Source: an uncultured Clostridia bacterium (GTDB lineage Bacteria > Bacillota > Clostridia > Christensenellales > Aristaeellaceae). From it: 40,678 nt of DNA. The notes below the pieces were generated by a model. That model made no database searches, was not told the DNA's origin, and worked only from the letters and a program-made list of their open reading frames with translations. Positions 1 through 8,222 of the stretch are shown one piece after another (positions within the stretch are counted from its first letter, which is position 1; the number at the start of each line of letters is the position of its first letter). The stretch lies in assembly GCA_946538615.1 (NCBI GenBank), contig CAMNGW010000007.1, forward strand, positions 1-40,678, given 5' to 3'. The position numbers and the translations under genes were made by a program.

Positions 1-1096
1 AGATCCTGATCTGCTGCGGACAGACCTGCTCACAGCTGCGGCACTGCAGGCAGGCCGAGGGCTGTTTGTCAGGGGAGAGCGCACTGAGGGCCATGGGGGC
101 GATAAAGCCTCCGCCGGTAAAGGCGTGCTCATTATACAGGGAGATAAGGTGGGGGATGTCCAGACCCTGGGGACAGTGGCTCACGCAGTAGTGGCAGGCG
201 GTGCAGGGGACGGTCCCCACGGAGAGCATCTGCCTGGCAATGTCCAGAAGCGCTGCCATCTCTGTGTCGCTGAGCTTTTTCTCCTCTGAGAAGGTGGCCA
301 GGTTCTTTTCCAGCTGCTCCTGGGTGGACATGCCCGACAGGATCATGGTGACGGAAGGGATGCTCTGCAGGAAGCGGAAGGCCCAGGCGGGGATTTCCTC
401 ATCCGGACGGAGCGTTTTCAGGGTCTGTTCGTGCTGGGGCAGGAGATGGGCCAGCTTGCCGCCCCTGAGCGGTTCCATGACCCAGACTGGGATGTTCCAT
501 TTCTTAAGCAGTTCCACTTTTTCCTTTCCTTGCTGGAAGGTCCAGTCCAGGAAGTTCAGCTGGAGCTGGCAGAACTCCATATCCTTGCCGTAGGCGTCCA
601 GGAAGCGCCTGAGTGTTTCCAGGCTGCCGTGGCAGGAAAAGCCCAGGTGACGGATGCGGCCCTCCCGCTTCTGCTCCATGAGATAGCTGTAGATGCCGTA
701 TTTCTCATCGTCAAGATAGGCGTCAATATTCATCTCGCAGACATTGTGGAAAAGATAGAAGTCAAAGTAATCCACCTGGAGCTTCTCCAGCTGTCTGGGG
801 AAGATTTCCTTGACTTTTCCCCAGTTCCCGGCATCGTAGCCGGGGAACTTGGTGGCCAGATGGAAGCTGTCCCTGGGGTAGGCGGACAGGGCGGCGCCGA
901 GGACGGTTTCAGAGTTCTCCCCGTGATAGCCCCAGGCGGTATCGTAGTAATTGATGCCGTTTTTCATGGCTGTATCCACCATGCGGCGCGCAGCTGCTTC
1001 GTCAATGCGGCTGTCGTCCCCGTCAATCACTGGCAGGCGCATGGCGCCAAAGCCCAATGCGGACAGTTTTTCGCCCTGAAATTCTCTGTAAATCAT
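1..1096 (-). CDS. Aldo/keto reductase with C-terminal 4Fe-4S ferredoxin-type motifs (partial, runs off the window start)
   Basis: Reverse-strand translation starts MIYREFQGEKLSALGFGAMRLPVIDG..., contains YYDTAWGYHGENSE and C-terminal CTACHYCVSHCPQG and CLQCRSCEQVCPQ. Start codon at 1096-1094. Open at the window edge, so missing from the ORF track. Confidence 0.93.
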   Translation of the reverse strand, partial: MIYREFQGEKLSALGFGAMRLPVIDGDDSRIDEAAARRMVDTAMKNGINYYDTAWGYHGENSETVLGAALSAYPRDSFHLATKFPGYDAGNWGKVKEIFPRQLEKLQVDYFDFYLFHNVCEMNIDAYLDDEKYGIYSYLMEQKREGRIRHLGFSCHGSLETLRRFLDAYGKDMEFCQLQLNFLDWTFQQGKEKVELLKKWNIPVWVMEPLRGGKLAHLLPQHEQTLKTLRPDEEIPAWAFRFLQSIPSVTMILSGMSTQEQLEKNLATFSEEKKLSDTEMAALLDIARQMLSVGTVPCTACHYCVSHCPQGLDIPHLISLYNEHAFTGGGFIAPMALSALSPDKQPSACLQCRSCEQVCPQQIRI

Positions 1097-1112
1097 CTTT
1101 GTTTCCTCCTCG

Positions 1113-1334
1113 TCAGCCCATCCGGGCCTGCTGCCTGTGGATCAGAAAGTCCATCCGGTCCACTCTCTTCTGGCTCGCATGCATTTCATCCATAAGGGTA
1201 CAGCGCCGTTTTCTCATCTGGAACAGCATTTCGGTATATCTGCCTGCTTCATACAGGGAACAGATCATGGCTGCAGTTTCAGGGTCGCACCCGGCATCTG
1301 TCAGCTCCTGTGTGAATTCTTCCGTTCCTGTCAT
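1113..1334 (-). CDS. Small helical hypothetical protein (73 aa), probably co-transcribed with the aldo/keto reductase
   Basis: ORF MTGTEEFTQELTDAGCDPETAAMICSLYEAGRYTEML... ends 16 bp upstream of the AKR start on the same strand. Confidence 0.65.
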   Translation of the reverse strand: MTGTEEFTQELTDAGCDPETAAMICSLYEAGRYTEMLFQMRKRRCTLMDEMHASQKRVDRMDFLIHRQQARMG

Positions 1335-1471
1335 GTTTTCGGAGCCTCCTCACTACAGGATCTTCAGCACTTGCATTGTAAGTCCTTGATAAGATTTAAG
1401 CAAATAATTATAATTCATTTCATGATATGCAAAAAATGTATGCCATGATATTTCAGCAAAGAGGTAAAGGA

Positions 1472-2353
1472 ATGGAGATCCGGACACTGCGCTATTTTCT
1501 GACGGTGGCAAGGGAAGAAAACATGACCCATGCTGCGGAGCTTCTGCATGTGACACAGCCAACCCTCTCCAGGGCCCTCCGGGGGCTTGAGGAGGAGCTG
1601 GGCAAAAAGCTCTTCATCCGTCACAGTTTCAGCATACAGCTGACAGAAGAGGGGAGACTCCTGCGCAGCCGCGCAGAGGACCTTGTCACAATGGCTGACA
1701 AGATTGAACAGGAATTTTTTTCCCTGGACGATATCACGGGGGGCGATCTGTACCTTGGGCTGGCAGAATCCTATCAGATCCGCCACCTGGCCAAGGAGAT
1801 CCGCAATTTCAAGAGCCGCTTCCCCGGCCTCAGGTACCACATCACCAGCGGGGACACCGAACAGGTGACGGAAAAGCTTGACAAGGGCCTTCTGGATTTT
1901 GCCGTGGTCTGCGAATCCCCGGATACCCAGAAATATGGGTCCATCATGTTCCCGCAGGGAGACATCTGGGGCCTTGTTCTGCCGGAGGATGCCCCTTTGG
2001 CCCAAAAAGCATCCATCTGTGCTTCCGATCTGATCGGGGTTCCTCTGTTCACTTCCAGACAGGGCTGGGAGGGCGATATCCGCGGCTGGGCCGGCGAGGT
2101 GTTTGACAGTCTGCAGCTGGAAGGATCCTTCCGCCTGGCCTATAACGCCTCCGTGTTTGTCCGGGAGGGACTGGGGTACCAGCTGACATTTGAGCACCTC
2201 GTTGACGGGGCGGACGGGCTCGTGTTCCGTCCGTTATCTCCGAGACTGGAAGCGGACCTGTACCTGATCTGGGACCGCTACCGGACGTTCACGCCGCTGG
2301 CCGAACGGTTCCTGAAACAGATCAGGGAACATTTTGCGGATCGGGGAACATAA
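1472..2353 (+). CDS. LysR family transcriptional regulator
   Basis: MEIRTLRYFLTVAREENMTHAAELLHVTQPTLSRALRGLEEELGKKLF is a canonical LysR HTH. Internal start at 1472 preferred over 1427. Confidence 0.95.
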   Translation: MEIRTLRYFLTVAREENMTHAAELLHVTQPTLSRALRGLEEELGKKLFIRHSFSIQLTEEGRLLRSRAEDLVTMADKIEQEFFSLDDITGGDLYLGLAESYQIRHLAKEIRNFKSRFPGLRYHITSGDTEQVTEKLDKGLLDFAVVCESPDTQKYGSIMFPQGDIWGLVLPEDAPLAQKASICASDLIGVPLFTSRQGWEGDIRGWAGEVFDSLQLEGSFRLAYNASVFVREGLGYQLTFEHLVDGADGLVFRPLSPRLEADLYLIWDRYRTFTPLAERFLKQIREHFADRGT

Positions 2354-2376
2354 GCTCAGGAAAGGATACAGCAGGA

Positions 2377-3105
2377 ATGTTGTCTGTAAGCATTACGATA
2401 CGCCGCATGGATTATGAGGGAACACTGCGCTCCGTTTTCCCTGCCCTTTCAGGCAGGGTACGTGAGATGGACCCGGAGAGCCATCTGATCATACGGCTCT
2501 TCCAGCATCTGGGCGATGCCGCACTGCCGGTCCTCCTTGGCGTTATGCGGAAACTGGAAACCGGGACAAAAAACGAGCTCCTGGTCCGCACCCTGAATGC
2601 CTGCGGGCCGGAACTCAGGGAAAAGCTTGATGAGGAGCTCAGGAAAGACCCCTTTGGCAGGTGCTTTTCAGAGGGCGGCATGGAGGTGACAAATGAAGAC
2701 GGCATCCTCCTGCACTTCCGTCACGTTGAGGTGGACTATGCTGCGCTGCTGAAAAATGACCAGGTCCAGGACCTGATATCCGGCCATCTCGGGAGGTTCT
2801 CGTCCCTGGCACGGAAGGCTGCGGACCTCGCGGCGGCGCATGCACCGGACTCTCTGGAGAAAACGGTGCTGACCCTGCTGTGGAGAGACGACAATAAAGA
2901 AAGACTGAAGGCCGTGCTCGGGCACGTGCTTGACGTGAACGGCATCCATCTTGAAATCGGAGAGATCCGCATTGTACAGGAGGAAGATCCGCATGAGGAG
3001 GCGGCCGGGACAGCACGGCCCTTTGTGCTGACACCCGGGATGGAGGACGACATCCTGTCTGCACTTGCTGCGTACCTGCGTGAGCAGGTGTCCCATGAAC
3101 CATGA
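2377..3105 (+). CDS. Hypothetical protein, 242 aa, family not recognised, first gene of the Cas10-like cluster
   Basis: Long ORF, RBS-like AGGAAAGG upstream, 48 bp before the next ORF, same strand. No TM segments or familiar motif seen. Confidence 0.7.
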   Translation: MLSVSITIRRMDYEGTLRSVFPALSGRVREMDPESHLIIRLFQHLGDAALPVLLGVMRKLETGTKNELLVRTLNACGPELREKLDEELRKDPFGRCFSEGGMEVTNEDGILLHFRHVEVDYAALLKNDQVQDLISGHLGRFSSLARKAADLAAAHAPDSLEKTVLTLLWRDDNKERLKAVLGHVLDVNGIHLEIGEIRIVQEEDPHEEAAGTARPFVLTPGMEDDILSALAAYLREQVSHEP

Positions 3106-3153
3106 GGGGTGCCGCAGCGCCCCTGATCCAGGACAAGGTAAGGTGAGGCACAC

Positions 3154-4488
3154 ATGTTGAAGAAAAAGGCAGGGGAAGTGCTGCGCATCGCCGCCCCTGC
3201 GGTGCTGGAAAGTCTTGTCAGTGTCGTGATCGCGTCCATCGACACGAAGATGATCTCCTCTCTGGGCAAGGGTGCGATTTCCGCAGTCTCGTTTACCACG
3301 CAGCCAAAGCTCATCTTCTTCTCTATTTTTTTCGCACTGGGGACAACCGTCTCCATGTTCGTGTCCCAGGCTTACGGGAAGAAGGACAAAGAAGAGGCGA
3401 ATGCCTATCTGATCACGGTCCTGCGTCTTGCCGTGGCCATATCGCTGGGGCTTGGCGCGGCGCTGTTTTTCCTCGCACGGCCGGTTATGGTCCTGTGCAA
3501 CAGGCAGAGTGACACGCTGGAGATGTCCGTCACATTTTTCAGGATCCTCATGGCGTTTTCTCTGTTCCAGGCGGTATCTGTCATCCTCAACGCAGCGCTG
3601 CGGGGGATCGGGAGGACCGGGGTGACACTGGTCTCGAATATAGCCATGGGCGCTGTGGACATCGTGGTCAACTATCTGCTTATTGAGGGCCACGCGGGCT
3701 TTCCCCGTCTGGAGGTTGCCGGCGATGCCATTGCCACCGTGATGGGCAGCGCAGCGGCCTGTGCCGTCAGCCTGGCTGCCATTTTACAGGGAGACGGCTT
3801 TCTGAGCCTTCGCGGTTTTTTTTCGTGCCGCCGCAGCGCGGCGGAGGATATGCGCAGGAACATAAGGGTCAAGGCGGGCAATGTCATTGCTGAGAACCTG
3901 TTCACACGTGTGGGTTTCCTGCTCTCGAGCATTATTCTGTCAGGCCTGGACTCCTCTGAAACAGCGGTCTACCATGTGGGCATGATCCTGCTCAACTATT
4001 CCTTTGCCTTCGGCGACGGCATCCAGAGTGCCGTGGTGGCACTGACCGGCAGGAGCATGGGGGCGGCCCGGTACGATGAGCTGAGAGCCTATCTGCGGAT
4101 CTGTGAGGTCATAGGAATGGTATGTTCCCTGTGCCTCAGCGTGCTCTATGTGGCCGGTTCCGGCTGGTTCTTCAGTCAGTTTTTCACGCAGGCACAGGAT
4201 ATCCGTACAGGCTTTGCCACAAGCTGCATTGCGGCTGTGCTTACGTTTCTGCAGATCATCCGCATTGTCCATATCGGGGGGATGCGGGGCATGGGAGAGG
4301 TCCAGGACCCGAGGCGCATTGCGACCCTGTGCGTATTTATCCTCAACCCGGCATGCAGTGTGCTGTTTACCGCCGTGTTCCCTTTCGGGATCTGGGGCAT
4401 ATGGGCAGCTTCGGTGGTCACGCAGGCTGTCTGGTTCATCATGGGGACAGTAAAATGCAGGAAGCACCTGGCCGGGATGGGGACATAA
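3154..4488 (+). CDS. MATE-family multidrug/Na+ antiporter-like membrane protein
   Basis: 444 aa, about 12 hydrophobic segments. EVLRIAAPAVLESLVSVVIASIDTKMISSLGKGAISAVSFTTQPKLIFFSIFFALGTTVSMFVSQAYGKKD is typical of MATE proteins. Confidence 0.92.
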   Translation: MLKKKAGEVLRIAAPAVLESLVSVVIASIDTKMISSLGKGAISAVSFTTQPKLIFFSIFFALGTTVSMFVSQAYGKKDKEEANAYLITVLRLAVAISLGLGAALFFLARPVMVLCNRQSDTLEMSVTFFRILMAFSLFQAVSVILNAALRGIGRTGVTLVSNIAMGAVDIVVNYLLIEGHAGFPRLEVAGDAIATVMGSAAACAVSLAAILQGDGFLSLRGFFSCRRSAAEDMRRNIRVKAGNVIAENLFTRVGFLLSSIILSGLDSSETAVYHVGMILLNYSFAFGDGIQSAVVALTGRSMGAARYDELRAYLRICEVIGMVCSLCLSVLYVAGSGWFFSQFFTQAQDIRTGFATSCIAAVLTFLQIIRIVHIGGMRGMGEVQDPRRIATLCVFILNPACSVLFTAVFPFGIWGIWAASVVTQAVWFIMGTVKCRKHLAGMGT

Positions 4489-4504
4489 AGAAAGGAACGG
4501 GCAT

Positions 4505-6046
4505 ATGGAAAGGACGTTAATGGACAGGGAGGTCCTCTGCATTCTGGATACCAGACAGATCCAGAGGTACATGTTCCATACCAATACATATATTGATACG
4601 CTCGGGGGAAGCGATCTGCTGACCCACATCCTCCGGGATGCGATTCTCTTCGCGCTTACCCATATCGACACGCCCCTTTCTGAAGATGAATATGATATTT
4701 CCGATGAGGCAGATATCAGCTGCATACCCTATTTCACATCAGATCAGATCAGGTTCCAGCTCATCATCTGTGCGGCTGGCAATGCGCTGTGCATTGTCCG
4801 GACGGGCTCGCTCGCGCAGAAAATCATCAGGAAGATATCAAGGTACTACCTTGAAACCGGCTATTCCCTGAATCTGGCTGCGGCAGCCATTGAAAAGACG
4901 GACAACATGGGGAACGATATCTTCTGTCTGTACCAGAAGCTGAACAGGATCAAGGCCGCTTCGGAGATATCCGATCCGGCAGAGGCTCTTCCGGTCGTGA
5001 TCCATGAGGCCCGCACAGGGGAGCCTGCAATCGGTTTTGACGAAGAAGCCGGCGATTATATTTCGAGGTCCTCCCAGCTGCGCCGCATTGAGGCGAAAAA
5101 ACGCGGGAAAGTGATAGGGCCCACGGAGATTATGACGGCAAAAGCAGCGGACGGGAAAGAGTACCTCGCCGTCATCCATGCCGACGGCAATAATCTGGGC
5201 ATCACGATCGGCAGTATCCTTCAGGCCACATCCGGGTATCAGGAAGGGATTCTGCTAAGGAGAAAAATCAACCGGAACATCACGACCGTGTACGGCAACG
5301 TGATGCGAAGGACCATCGGGGAACTGAAGGATTATTTTGTTTCCCTCGGTGAAAAGGCTGAAAATTTTCCCCTTGCTTTCCAGGTCATCCATCAGGCGGG
5401 GGACGATATCAACATTCTGTGCAGTGCATCGCTTGCTTTCCCTTTCCTCCGTTTTTTCTACCGCAATCTGGAAGGCTCCATGCTCTGGGACGATGGGAGA
5501 AGGAAAATCCCCCTGTATGTCTGTGCGGGCGTCTCCTTTGTGACTGTGGGCAGTACGTTCCACGCAGCGTTTATGCAAGCGGAGGAATGCTGCAAAAGCG
5601 CAAAGGCAGCGGCCAAAAAGGAAAGCAACCTCCGAAGCGGCCTTGCCGGCAACTGGATCGATTTTCAGGTCTGCGATGCCCCCAATGTGCAGGCGCTGGA
5701 CCTGCTCAGGGAGCGCTCCTATACGACCGCTTCCGGGGTCGATCTGATGATGAGGCCCTACTGCCTTGACAGGGAGGCAAAAGACTCGCCGTATGCTTTT
5801 GACAGGCTGATGGAGCGCGCATCAGCCCTGAAATCCGCGGGGCTTGACCAGAGACAGAGGAACATGGTGAAGGAAGCGTACCATTTTGGCCGGCTGGAAT
5901 TTGGCCAATGGGTCAGGTCGGCAAAAGCGCATGGACTGGATTTCACAGGTATGCTGGGATCACCTTTCTGTGCAGACGGGGACAGAAAGATGCATGCTGT
6001 CTGGTTCGATCCCGTGGAGATCATGGACTTTGTCCCTGAGAGGTAA
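4505..6046 (+). CDS. Cas10/Cmr2-like palm-domain protein (type III CRISPR-like nucleotidyl cyclase), no HD domain seen
   Basis: N-terminus VLCILDTRQIQRYMFHTNTYIDTLGGSDLLTHIL resembles Cas10/Cmr2-like N-termini. Palm motifs: YLAVIHADGNNLG (Asp227) and FQVIHQAGDDINIL (Asp300/Asp301, in place of GGDD). RBS AAAGGAA upstream. Confidence 0.82.
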   Translation: MERTLMDREVLCILDTRQIQRYMFHTNTYIDTLGGSDLLTHILRDAILFALTHIDTPLSEDEYDISDEADISCIPYFTSDQIRFQLIICAAGNALCIVRTGSLAQKIIRKISRYYLETGYSLNLAAAAIEKTDNMGNDIFCLYQKLNRIKAASEISDPAEALPVVIHEARTGEPAIGFDEEAGDYISRSSQLRRIEAKKRGKVIGPTEIMTAKAADGKEYLAVIHADGNNLGITIGSILQATSGYQEGILLRRKINRNITTVYGNVMRRTIGELKDYFVSLGEKAENFPLAFQVIHQAGDDINILCSASLAFPFLRFFYRNLEGSMLWDDGRRKIPLYVCAGVSFVTVGSTFHAAFMQAEECCKSAKAAAKKESNLRSGLAGNWIDFQVCDAPNVQALDLLRERSYTTASGVDLMMRPYCLDREAKDSPYAFDRLMERASALKSAGLDQRQRNMVKEAYHFGRLEFGQWVRSAKAHGLDFTGMLGSPFCADGDRKMHAVWFDPVEIMDFVPER

Positions 6047-6049
6047 TGT

Positions 6050-7810
6050 ATGCTGTATCTGGAAATCACAACAATCGGAGAAATGGCCTTTTCCCATTCC
6101 ATGAAGCTGGAAGAAGGATACCGTTTCGATATCCCTTTTGACGAAACTTCCCTCCCTTATATCCCACTGGCCGGCCTTCTCAGAAAGGAAGGGCTGCTGC
6201 CAGAAGGAACGGAGCTGAGCTTTGCCCATCCCAAGGGCTATGCAGGCATGGTGCGGAATGCGGACATGCTGCTTCGGAACTCGCCCGGCTGTGCCCGGTT
6301 CATCCGTGCATGCTTCACCAATGAGCGGTTTCTGAAAAAAGAGGGCTTCCGGGTGAGGACGCTCAAGGCAGGGCTGACGTTCCGGGCAGCACTCGTCCTG
6401 CCCAAGCATGGGGCGGAGCAGGCGCGGGCGGCACTGGAAAATATCTCGCATCTGGGGTTCACAGCGGAAGGGATCACCGGTGAGACGGTATTCAGGACCG
6501 TTGAGGATGAGCCGGCGATGGCTGGCGGGGCAGAGCTCCGCACGCTTTGCGACTATACAGCGCTGGAATATTCAGCCACGCTTTTTGCGCCGGCCTGCTT
6601 CCACGTGCCGTATGGGGACGGGCTGACAACAAGGCTGTACGTGCCGGGAGCTGTTATGATGCAGTACCTGCAGGGCCATATGGAACAGAAGGATGACACG
6701 GACTGGGAGTCCCTTCGCTTTTCCAATGCCTATATGGCAAGAAAGGGGGAGCGCCTTGTTCCGGTGCCCATGTCCATGGCCGTGATCAAACAGGACAAGC
6801 ACTCGCTCCGGTACCGGTTCGCTTCGGAAAGGGATCCCCGGCTGGTGGAGCAGGTCACCGGTCTGGACGGTGCGTTCACCGCTGATCTGGACACAAGCCT
6901 TGTCAGGCACACGACCCCGGCGACAGAGCACATCAGTGACGGGGAGGGCGGGCTCCTTGATGCGCTGAGCGCCGGGCAGAGCTTCCGGGGAATGATATAC
7001 GGAAAAGATGGAGACCTCCGCCGACTCGCGCAATGGATGGGGGAAAATCCGGTCTTCCATGTGGGAAAGCTTTCGGACACCGGCTTCGGGGAGATGTACT
7101 GTAAGGTGGAACGGCTCCTGGAGAGGGAGGTCCCGCTCGAGGCGCCTTCACGCATGTTTGACGTGCTGTGCGTTTCAGATGTGCTGCTCCTCAACAGCAG
7201 AGGGATGAACGTCTTCAGTGCGGAGGACCTTGTGGAAGAACTGGAGCACAGGCTTGGCGCGCCCGGAAGGCTGAGGATTGTCAACAGATATACCGGGGTG
7301 CACCGCGATTTCAGTGAGAACCCGCGCTGGGGGAGAGACAACCCGACAGTGCGTTTTCTGGCCAAAGGCTCAACGGTGCGCGTGGGAACCGCAGACGGCG
7401 GGTACATCGATATTTCGCCCATCAGGCACTGCTTTGTGGGGGAGAGGAACGCGGAGGGATACGGTGAGATTTGCGTGTTCCAGGCAGGGGAGCAGTATTA
7501 TCGGCACGCGGCCAATCTGCCTCCGGAAAGGTACCAGGTGGATTACCCCATCAGCATGCAGCTGGCCCAGATCGGCGCCCGTTTTACACAGAAGGTGATC
7601 CTGGACATGCTGCACAGCCGGATCAGGGGCCTGGGGGCAGCGGACCGCGAGGAACATCAGAGGGGGATCTCTGCGGATGAACTGATGCCTGCCGATCTTC
7701 TGGCATTTCTGAAGGAAAACTATGATCCGGAGCTATCTGATGAGACAGTCAGGGCGTGGTACCGGGAAGGATTGGAGGAAAACAGTGATGAATGGGATTT
7801 CCATTGGTAA
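6050..7810 (+). CDS. Multi-RAMP (Cas5/Cas7-fold) protein, Csx10-like
   Basis: 586 aa. N-terminal FDIPFDETSLPYIPLAGLLRKEG (RAMP-type 'LPYIPG..lkGllR'), SFRGMIYGK...HVGKLSDTGFGEMYCKVE, and TVRFLAKGSTVRVG...IRHCFVGERNAEGYGEICVFQ (Csx10-like 'GSv...GerraeGfGrv'). Start 1 bp after the upstream TAA. Confidence 0.78.
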   Translation: MLYLEITTIGEMAFSHSMKLEEGYRFDIPFDETSLPYIPLAGLLRKEGLLPEGTELSFAHPKGYAGMVRNADMLLRNSPGCARFIRACFTNERFLKKEGFRVRTLKAGLTFRAALVLPKHGAEQARAALENISHLGFTAEGITGETVFRTVEDEPAMAGGAELRTLCDYTALEYSATLFAPACFHVPYGDGLTTRLYVPGAVMMQYLQGHMEQKDDTDWESLRFSNAYMARKGERLVPVPMSMAVIKQDKHSLRYRFASERDPRLVEQVTGLDGAFTADLDTSLVRHTTPATEHISDGEGGLLDALSAGQSFRGMIYGKDGDLRRLAQWMGENPVFHVGKLSDTGFGEMYCKVERLLEREVPLEAPSRMFDVLCVSDVLLLNSRGMNVFSAEDLVEELEHRLGAPGRLRIVNRYTGVHRDFSENPRWGRDNPTVRFLAKGSTVRVGTADGGYIDISPIRHCFVGERNAEGYGEICVFQAGEQYYRHAANLPPERYQVDYPISMQLAQIGARFTQKVILDMLHSRIRGLGAADREEHQRGISADELMPADLLAFLKENYDPELSDETVRAWYREGLEENSDEWDFHW

Positions 7811-8192
7811 GCTGCCCCGCAAAGGCTTCGTGCTGGCCTACTTCCCGGACAGACTGGTTTTTTCACCTTATTGTGTGAAGGGGGAAGAACTTCTGACACA
7901 GGAAAAAGAACTTTTCGAAAAGGTCTGCCCGGATGAGTGCCATTTTTTTGATCATGATACAGAATACAGGCTGGTGCAGAGGCGTTCGAGAGGGGAAGTG
8001 ATTGAACTTGTCCTCACTGCCGATGAAGAGGAAGGGACCGATCCGGACCTTCTCTTTACAGAGGACGTTCTGGTCAGCAAGGAGTATACGGAAACCGGCA
8101 TGCCGGAGAAGCTGCGGGTGACCAGCCGCTACCGTTACTCGGACAACGATACCCTGATCCTTGACATGTACAGGATCAGCACGGTTGACTGA
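7788..8192 (+). CDS. Small protein, possibly Csx19-like (type III-D-associated)
   Basis: Start MNGISIGKLPRKGFVLAYFPDRLVFSPY overlaps the RAMP gene by 23 bp and follows GGAGG. Layout (LAY..., EYRLVQRRSRGEVIELVLTADEEEG, LFTEDVLVSKEYTETGMPEKLRVTSRYRYSDNDTLILDMYRIS) loosely recalls Csx19. Assignment tentative. Confidence 0.5.
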   Translation: MNGISIGKLPRKGFVLAYFPDRLVFSPYCVKGEELLTQEKELFEKVCPDECHFFDHDTEYRLVQRRSRGEVIELVLTADEEEGTDPDLLFTEDVLVSKEYTETGMPEKLRVTSRYRYSDNDTLILDMYRISTVD

Positions 8193-8222
8193 ATGGTTTT
8201 TGCGCTTTTTGTGAGGTGACGC

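Noticed and set aside
3106-3123. GGGGTGCCGCAGCGCCCC hairpin between the 242-aa gene and the MATE gene
   Set aside because: Short stem without a T-run; weak evidence for a terminator.
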